Assembly: GCA_027257055.1 (NCBI GenBank)
Contig: JAPVLO010000059.1
Coordinates: 4,650,001 to 4,714,000, forward strand
Direction: 5' to 3'
Length of the DNA stretch: 64,000 nucleotides
Source of the DNA: Cephalopachus bancanus
Lineage: Eukaryota; Chordata; Mammalia; Primates; Tarsiidae
In this document: piece after piece, positions 56,623-64,000 of the stretch
How positions within the stretch are numbered: the stretch's first letter is position 1
Layout: each line of letters begins with the position of its first letter
Translations under genes and position numbers: made by a program
The notes under the pieces: model-generated
The model's database searches: none
What the model was told of the DNA's origin: nothing
What the model saw: the letters and a program-made list of their open reading frames with translations, nothing else

Positions 56623-56916
56623 GCCGGGCTCGGTGGCTCAGCCTGTAATCCCACGCCTTTGGGAGGCTGAGGTGAGTGGATTGCCTGAGCCCGCGGGTTC
56701 GAGACCCGCCAGGGCAGGCAAGACCTCATCTCTACAATAAATCAAAAATTAGCTGGGTGTGGTAGCGCGTGCCTATAGTTCTGGCTACTTGGAAGGCTGA
56801 GGCGGAAGGATCGCCGGAGCCCAGCAGGTCAAGGCTGCGGTGGCCGGGAGCGGCCACTGCACTCCAGTCTGGGCGACAGAGTGAGACGCCAACTCAAAAA
56901 AAAATAAAAAAAAAAA
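56623..56916 (+). repeat. Alu SINE, youngest type, 20-bp perfect TSD
   Basis: 20-bp perfect TSD 'tttaaaataactgggtgcca' (56603-56622, 56917-56936). Short left arm 'cgccagggcaggcaagacctc', 'cacgcctttggg'. Perfect T-arm-like hairpin at 56693-56709. Right-arm stem at 56837-56860. Very little decay. Confidence 0.98.
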
Positions 56917-57410
56917 TTTAAAATAACTGGGTGCCATCTTTTACCTAGGAGAGTGATGGAAGGCAAGGTGAGGGGGGCTTTTCAAGCAGGAGGGCCATGA
57001 CACTGAGGCACAGAGAACATGAACAGCCCAGGGATGTTAAGTGGCTCAATGAACTGAAGCAGGAAAACTGGAGATGAGGCTGAACGGGAAGGGAAGATCC
57101 ACTTAAGCTATGCAAATAAGTTTATATTTGCTCCTGTGTAGGCAACAGAAAGTTATAGAAAAATTCTGAGCCAGGAAAGGTCATGATGGGATTTATGTTT
57201 CAAAAATATCCCTCTGGTTGCTGGGAGAAACGTATGGGCAAGAAAGGGGACAGAAAGAACAGTTCGAAGGTTATTGCAAAAGTACATGCAAACAATCATG
57301 AGCCCAAAGCAGGACATTAGTGACGAAAATGAAGAGGAGAAAAAGATAAAAGTTTTCTTAGGAGGAAAATGGACAGGACATAAATAGAACAGGTTTAATG
57401 AGGTGTACAT

Positions 57411-57972
57411 TTCTGCCTTGGCCAGCTTAGTTATACAGTCATGCCACTGGGCTGTTCACTGAGTTACAAAATAGAGGGATAAAGAATCTGGGAAGAACAT
57501 ACAATTTATTGTTGGGTGGTCTGAGGATATCAAGGAGAGATAGCATGGTGGTCAATGCTCTTCTAAGCGTGCTCTGTAGGCCTGAGCTATCTGCGAACTG
57601 CTTGTTATTGACCCTCAACAAGAAAGAGTGCTTATACCAGAAATTATATCAACTTCATCACTAGGCATTCTATCAATTAAACTGACACTTGTTTTGTAGC
57701 AAGACTTTCTTGGAGAAGTAGTAAGTTGATTTACATTCTAATCCAAGTCTAATTCCTTATAAAGTGTTGACTGACTTGTACCTGTCTGCAGCCACACCTT
57801 TAGAAGGACTGATGCAAATGACTAGATGACTAGATGTATGGGTTTGGCGGTCTGGCAAGAGGCCTATGCTGGAGACAAAGATTTGAGAATTTTAAGAGTA
57901 GGGATGTTAGTATCTAAAGCCATTGTTAGTGGTGGAGTTACCAGGAGAGATGGCATAGATAGGAGAAGATGG
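57411..57972. other. no recognised feature
   Basis: Unassigned sequence between an L2 and an LTR. No coding signal. Confidence 0.4.
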
Positions 57973-58388
57973 CTATATTAGTTTGTTAGTACTGCCATAA
58001 CAAAGTATCACAAAGTAGGGGACTTAAACAACAAAGATTAGGCAAAAGGCTAGAAGGTGATCAAGTTGTCATCAGACTTGGTTCCTTCGAAGACTGTAAG
58101 AATCTGTGCCATCCCTCTCTTCTAGCTTTTGTAATTTGCTATCAATCTTTGATGTCCCTTGCTTGTATAAGCATCAATCCAGTCTCTGCCTTCCTGTTCA
58201 CATGGTGTGTTCCTTGTGTGCATGCCTCTGTGTCCAAATTTTCCCTTTTTATAAGGATATCAATCATAATGGATTAGCACCCACCCTAATGACCTCATCT
58301 TAATCTTCCAAATAAGGTCACATTCTGAGACACTGGGAGTTAGAAATTCAACGTATAAATTTTGGGGGTACATAACCAACCCATAACA
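57973..58388 (-). repeat. MLT1-type LTR, antisense
   Basis: 'tatattagtttgttagtact', 'taatggattagcacccaccc', 'taatgacctcatcttaatct', 'aggtcacattctgagacact' and the end 'aaccaacccataaca'. Solo LTR, related to the younger MLT1 at 19016-19459. Frame 58106-58303 is LTR-derived. Confidence 0.87.
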
Positions 58389-60094
58389 AGGGGCCAATGA
58401 TGGAGATCGAGAAAACATCAGTAATTAAGGCTCAGACACTCACCATATCCTGCCTTACACTATGCTACTTAGGTGTGCCTCAACTTCTCAACCTGATTGC
58501 TGGATTCCCAGAGGTCAGAAAGGCTGTCTTAAATGTCTTTGCATAATTTTCCTACAGGATCTAGTGAGTTTCTTATATGTAGAAGTGGCTCAAAACAACG
58601 TTGTCTGATGATGTATAACAAACAAAAATTGAATATGGAAGAATCCCCAAGAAATGTTTTGAACACAGTATGTTATGACACACTGCCTTATAGACAACAG
58701 TTGCTATACTTGTCAGAAAAATCACCAATGTAGATGTTCAGGATATATTTCAACTCATTTGCTTAAACAACTCTATGCCTACCATTCACACCAAAAAGCT
58801 GTTTTTCTACTTGGGCAACAGAAGGCATAATTATTTGCAGGAACTTTCAATGTTTTCCCTTTGCTTTCTTAAGTGGCACAGTAGATCATCCAGACCACTC
58901 TGTGTGTTTGTCAAAATTCCTTTGTCTTTTTTAAAACATTACAACTCCTGGAGAGTTTGCAACTTAGCATGTGCTCCTGGAACACTTAGGAATTTTTAAA
59001 AAGTTAACTTCAAAGTATCTCAGAACTTTCCTATTGCACAGAAGTAACTCTGAGAGAAGCACCATGTGATAAGTTGATGTTTTTCTCTCACAGGCTGCTG
59101 AAAGGACATCAATGCATTATCAATTTTCTCTGTATCTCTCAATTTTAGAATAGTGGCAGACTCAAACAATTGAGGGCTTGATGATTCAATTTTATTCAAA
59201 CCTTTCTCCCACTTGTTAAAATAAAATGAATAACACAGCAAAGGTAACTTTTTTCCCCTAGACCAGTGAAAGGCATCAGAAAAGTCCATACCTAAGAACA
59301 GTTTTACTTTTTTATTAATATTTCATATCTATCATATTCTTATTACCACATTCAATATGCAATAGCTCTACAGCCATTATTTATTTATATCCTAACTATA
59401 CCCAGAAAGGACTTTAGACAGCTCACAATAAAAGAATAGAGAAATAATACCAAAATCCCAAAGAGAATAAAGTAGAGAAAATAAGCATATTTATTTATGT
59501 CTAAATATATAGTGCTTATATAGAACTTACGGGTTCCATGATACAACTCTGGCAACATTGTTACGTAAAACAGTAAACAGTCAAATTCAAATTAAACAGT
59601 CAAATTTCCACTATAATTAGTTGTTGACTGTCCTTTTTTTACACATAAAGCTAAATCAAATGAAATTTACTAAAGAAGACATACGCAATATGAAAACTAA
59701 GTCCTCACTTTCTGATTTTAGTGGGTAACCACTTTAGCACATTCTGTGGTGATTCAAATTCAACTGGGATTCAGCCATTGCAAATAATTTATAATTGTTT
59801 GTGGCCTCTAAAAGAAGACTTTTCACTGTAATGGATCTAGAGACTAGTCACTTGTTTCTATGAACAAGCCAGCTTAGGAGGTAATCGATAGTGTGTTCCT
59901 ACAAATTATCTTATTTTGAAACCATTTGGTAATTGGTTCATCCTTCATGTTTTCCACTGAGAAGCTTTTAGTAAGAAGAAAATATTATAGAGACACCATG
60001 TTTCTATAATAGAGGCAGACTGTATTTAAGACTCTTTTACTTCCCCTCCTTAGAAACTCTCTAGAAATTAAAGCATCAGTGTGAAGTCTCAACA
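58389..60094. other. no recognised feature
   Basis: About 1.7 kb of unassigned AT-rich sequence. Frames at 58533-59289 occur on both strands with no domain. Confidence 0.45.
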
Positions 60095-60425
60095 GTTGAA
60101 CACTTACTGAGCATCTACCATGTGCCAGGCACTGTTTTATGAGAAGAGGATCTTACAGTCTAATGAGAAGGTGACACACACACATGAAGTAATTTAAATA
60201 TGACATATAGTAGGTAAAGAGGAATTTGAATAGAAGGTTATGGCAGTACTTAGCCTGATATAAAGGCTTGGGTGAGGTCTCCTGAAGGAGATAACACCTG
60301 AGATAATTAAAGGATGAACAACAGTGAATACAGTGAAGGTTAGAACGACGTTTTGGAATAAAGAACAGCATAAGCAAAGGTATTGTAGTATAAAATAGTA
60401 TGGAGGAGTTTGGTGGACAAAAATG
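60095..60425 (-). repeat. L2 LINE, antisense
   Basis: 'cttactgagcatctaccatg' then 'tgccaggcactgttttatga', 'gagaagaggatcttacagtc', 'gaacagcataagcaaaggta'. Typical antisense L2 3' end. Confidence 0.82.
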
Positions 60426-60459
60426 CAAGAATACTATTTTTAATGTTACTGATAAAATT

Positions 60460-60690
60460 TGCCCATCATTTACCCCATATTAATGATTTACTAATCAATT
60501 AACATTTTTCTCTTGTTACCCTTGGTTATTTTTTCTCATTTTACATATAAGGAAACTAAGAAGAAAGAAATGGATAATGTTTCTAAGGTCACATAACCAA
60601 GAGGTTACAAAGCTGACCAGGAATTTGAACCAGGAACTGACAGCCTGTAGAACTGGAGGTCTTAGTCATTATGTTCCGTTACATATTATC
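60460..60690 (+). repeat. MIR SINE
   Basis: 'cattttacatataaggaaac', 'ggaatttgaaccaggaactg' then 'gaggtcttagtcattatgt'. Confidence 0.8.
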
Positions 60691-61075
60691 TACTTATATG
60701 AGCCTTCCTTTGCCTAGATATATGAAGGTTGGGGCACATATATATGCTTAGAAGTTACTTTTTCACAAACACAAAAACATATTTTGTGAATTCATTTGTA
60801 ATGGCAATAGTCAATATCATTAATGTAAACTAACATTTTTAAAAGAGCTATTTGGATCAAGATAGAAATGCAAAGACTTGAAAAAGGCAGGTGACCAATT
60901 CAATGACAGCAAGAATAAGGAGGGAAAAGAAAAGCTATATGGAAAATAAGGAACTCTGATGGCCCCATCATTTACTAGTTGAGTGACCCAAGACCTTTTT
61001 TTGGAATCTTCTGATAAGCTTGTGGCAGATCTTCCCATGTACGTGTGCTTGGCATTATCCATTTAAGTAAATCTT

Positions 61076-61372
61076 TTTATGTGTGTGTGTGTGTGTGTTG
61101 GAGTCTCATTCTGTCACCCAGACTAGAGTGCAGTGGCCGCTTCCGGCCACCACAGCCTCGACCTGCTGGGCTCCGGCAATCCTTCTGCCTCAGCCTTCCA
61201 AGTAGCTGGAACTACAGGCGCGCACTACCATGCCCGGCTAATTTTTGATTTATTGTAGAGATGAGGTCTCGCCAAGTTGCCCAGGCGGGTCTCGAACCCG
61301 CGGGCTCAGGCAATCCACTCACCTCAGCTTCCCAAAGCGCTGGGATTATAGGCTGAGCCACCAAGCCCGGCT
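61076..61372 (-). repeat. Alu SINE, antisense, (GT) tail, perfect TSD
   Basis: 16-bp perfect TSD 'catttaagtaaatctt' (61060-61075, 61373-61388). Tail is (TG)n at 61080-61098 instead of T-run. Long left arm 'gccaagttgcccagg' and 'caaagcgctggg', but a perfect T-arm-like hairpin at 61285-61301, which shows that the hairpin predates the left-arm deletion. Confidence 0.97.
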
Positions 61373-61599
61373 CATTTAAGTAAATCTTAAGGGAGGCCTA
61401 TCCACACTGTTTTTGTGCAAAGTGGGCCTTTGAAGCCAGGGAAATGGACCTGTTCTTTGTCCAAATACTAGTGAAATATCTCAACAAAAAACGAACAGGG
61501 ATGTATTGTATAATGGATATTATCTGGTTTATAGACTATGCTCTACTCATAATCATTTGTCTTCTGGGGCTGCTTTTCATATTGATGATGATGATGTGA

Positions 61600-61972
61600 T
61601 GATGACAGCAATAGTGAATATAAAACTTGCTATGGCCAGTACTTCATATATATTAACTTGTTCAAGTCTTTCATAGGTTAAAAATAATACAATATTGCAC
61701 ACATCAACTTAACAGTAACAATAGTTAACACTTATACTATACTTATCACACTCGACATTGTTCTAAGAACTTTACTATATTATCTAAATTAATTTTCATA
61801 AGAACCTAATAGTTGAGATACCACTACTATCCTAATTCATTGATGAGTAAATCGAGGCTTAGAAAGGTTAAGTAAATTGCTTAAGATCACAGAGCACATT
61901 AGGGATACAGCAAGAAAGCAAACTCAGGCAATCAAATTTCCAAGTCTATACTCTTAATCACTGCCCTTCAGT
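61600..61972 (+). repeat. MIR pair (fragment plus full copy)
   Basis: A fragment at 61600-61685 ('acttcatatatattaacttg'). A fuller copy at 61705-61972: 'gagtaaatcgaggcttagaa', 'aggttaagtaaattgcttaa', 'tctatactcttaatcactgc'. Confidence 0.8.
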
Positions 61973-62875
61973 ATCCATCAAGATATCAATTGTAACAACC
62001 AGGCTCAGACCATTTGCTGAATTTATCCCCCTTTCATCACCTGATAAGAACAGAAAAGTGATTATATCACAGGCTTAGACTGACAAACGAAAATATAATA
62101 ATTATGGTCACCAGCTCTTCAGTTCTGCAGAAAATATAGATCAAATCCTAACAAAGAAATTATTACAGTCGCCAGAGACAAGGAACACAGAGTTCCAATC
62201 TTCAGATTCAATGCTTTTCTTTAATGATTTTCAGAATCTAGGGTTAGACTATTGATATTTGTTAAGCAATGTCGAAGAGATGGTGTTGGTAAAAATCAGA
62301 CAGCTGGTGTCCTGCCATCCAAATGTATGTGGTGTCCCTCTTGGAACAAGTATAATTTAGTTAAAAGTGATTAACATTTCATTATTTAAATGATGGCGAG
62401 GTAGTCTTATATCTATTTCATAAAAATTCAGGCCTAGTACTGCCATATCTTCCTATTGTGAAAGAAGCCAGAAATTCAGAATTATGTGAAATATTTTGAC
62501 AGCTTTCAATGTTGAGAATGAATTAAAAAATTGAAAAATGTTTTACAGACAAGTAAATTTGTGGGTCAGTTTTGACTCACCAAAGTATACAATCCCTCAC
62601 ATAGTCTGTAGTCTTGTAACTTCTTATAACCTTATGAGATTTCACTGTTTCTTCCAAAAATTTAGACAGTTAGACTAATGAACTCTTAACTTCATCTCTA
62701 AACATCTTGGATTATTTGAAGACACTATTTTGTAATGTAAAAACATACCAAAGACAAGTGTGAATAACCTCATTGCCCAGAAAACACTATCAGCTATCAT
62801 CTCTGAAGGGGACATTAGAAATTATCTGAAATTTCTCCATCCCCCTCTCCACATCACACATTAAGAAATTACTCC
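61973..62875. other. no recognised feature
   Basis: Unassigned AT-rich DNA; no coding or repeat call. Confidence 0.45.
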
Positions 62876-63185
62876 AGGCCAGGCTTGGTGGTGGCTCAGT
62901 CTGTAATCCCAGCACTTTGGGAGGCCGAGACGAGTGAATTACCTGAGCCCGTGGGTTCAAGACCATCTCAGGCAAATTGGTGAGACCTCATCTCTACAAT
63001 AAATAAACAAAAAAAATTAGCCAGGCATGGTAGCACACGCCTGTAGTTTTGGCTACTTGGAAGGCTGAGGCAGAAGGATCACTGGAGCCCAGCAGGTTGA
63101 TGCTGGGGTGACCACGAGAGTGCTACTGCACTCCAGCCTGGGTGACAGAGTGAGACTTCAACTCAAAAAAAAGAAAAAGAAAGAA
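62876..63185 (+). repeat. Alu SINE, early lineage type
   Basis: Complete dimer with 'cagcactttgggaggccgag' (ancestral) and 'ggcaaattggtgagacctca' (long left arm), but lineage marks 'ctacaataaataaac' and 'ttcaactcaaaa'. An extra 'ggt' is inserted near the start ('ggtggtggctcag'). TSD imperfect. Confidence 0.94.
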
Positions 63186-63251
63186 TTGCCCCAGAGACAG
63201 AAGATGGCTTGCCTACAACAGTGTTTCATTAATGGTAGGTTTTGAGTTCAA

Positions 63252-63470
63252 ACACAGGTTGAATATCCCTTGTCCGAAATGCTTGAGACCAGAAGTGTTT
63301 TGGATTTCAGATTTTGGAATATTCACATTATACTTGTTGGCAGAGCATCCCTAATCTGGAAATCCAAAATCTAAAATGCTCCAATGAGCATTTCCTTTGA
63401 GCATTATATTGTGATTAAAAAGTTTTGAATTTTGGAACATTTCAGATTTTGGATTTTTGGATCAGGGATA
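63252..63470 (+). repeat. Tigger-like MITE with inverted ends
   Basis: 'aggttgaatatcccttgtcc' with 'gaaatgcttgagaccagaag' and an end 'cagattttggatttttggat' then 'cagggata' are a Tigger-type MITE (Tigger4/Zombi-like by memory) with a large internal deletion. Confidence 0.8.
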
Positions 63471-64000
63471 CCCGATCTATATATCCCTTTCCCTCATCAA
63501 CTAGCTTTCTTCATTCTGTCTTGGAAGTCCTTTGAGCTCCTAGATCTAACCATGCCTGTAGTTGTATCTGCATCAAGCTTTTCAATTACACACACCAAAG
63601 GTCTCCCAACCCATTTTCTTTTGTTATTTAATCACTCGAGCTGATCAAAACCAAAATAATCTGACTGAGAGTGTCAAACAATGACTCCTTTCTACATTCC
63701 TGCTAACTCATGCCCCTCTTCAGATTGGAATGCCTGTTTTTCCGATGCTTACCCAAATCATACTAATTTTAAAAGACTTTTATCCATGAAGATTTTCTCT
63801 TCTAATCCTAGGTGTATATACAATCCTATGTGTGCACGCTCTCTCTGTCTTGCTCTCTCTCTCTCTTCCCTACTTTAATACTTGTAACCAGCATCTTACA
63901 TTTAAAATTATTCAACTTATTTGACATGTATGTATGTTATCTTCAAAGCTAGGAAAAAAGTTCTTCCAGTTCAGGAACCATATCTCACAGGTACCTTTTG
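63471..64000. other. no recognised feature; (CT)n near 63840-63866
   Basis: Pyrimidine-rich, LINE-like in tone but not assignable. A CT microsatellite lies at about 63838-63868. Confidence 0.4.

Larger units (their letters stand above)
56190..57410 (-). repeat. L2 LINE, antisense, split by MIR and Alu
   Basis: 56190-56340 is the antisense L2 start ('tgtttattgagcacctatta'). 56937-57410 is further into the same element ('ttctgagccaggaaaggtca', 'atatccctctggttgctggg'). A MIR (56345-56600) and an Alu (56623-56916) lie between. Confidence 0.7.

Overview
This window is nuclear DNA from a primate, and I see no protein-coding gene, structural RNA gene or CRISPR array in it. Every long open frame either lies in a transposable element or is a short chance frame without family resemblance, codon continuity or splice context. 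The interpretable content is a dense layer of interspersed repeats. I recognise about 20 Alu copies (7SL-derived SINEs, so a primate), about 20 MIRs, a dozen L2 pieces, seven L1 fragments, three MLT1 LTRs, hAT MITEs (MER5A, MER1, MER20-type, MER58-like), Tigger-type MITEs and two mariner remnants. The stretches between them are AT-rich and look intergenic or deep-intronic.

The best guess for the organism is a tarsier (inference, about 60%). The Alus are dimeric and AluJ-derived. They are not the human AluS/AluY types and lack the features I associate with lemur or galago Alus. They carry shared private changes: a GGCTCAGCCTG start, a CTACAATAAATCAAAAA linker, a right arm with GTGGCCGGGAGCGGCCAC, and a CCAACTCAAAA tail. 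Several copies have perfect 10-20 bp target-site duplications (TSDs), so this lineage-specific family moved fairly recently.

Layout. 1-6100: MIR, L2 and MER5A, with one MER5A split by an Alu. 6100-9550: an inverted Alu pair, a 1.2 kb L2, a decayed mariner transposase and another Alu. 9.7-18.5 kb: L1 3' ends, one with a 5' inversion and one with an 86-bp segment copied from about 885 bp upstream. 18.7-20.4 kb: a nest in which an L2 is split by an MLT1, itself split by a younger MLT1 and a MER1. 20-31 kb: a 5'-truncated Alu, a MER20-type element with an expanded CAG tract, an antisense L1 with a duplicated G-rich 3' UTR motif, and a Tigger MITE. 31-45 kb: Alus in MIRs, an antisense L2 and a (GT)24 tract. 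45-64 kb: a 40-bp minisatellite, a head-to-head Alu pair, a free left Alu monomer with a perfect TSD, more L2/MIR/MLT1, and a Tigger-like element.

The most notable signal is structural. The youngest-looking Alus have a tRNA T-arm look-alike at the Pol III B box (5-bp stem, loop TTCGAGA) and a long GC-rich hairpin in the right arm. No multi-gene system is present. Repeat family names come from remembered consensus sequences, without a database search; boundaries of old repeats are good to roughly 10-40 bp.
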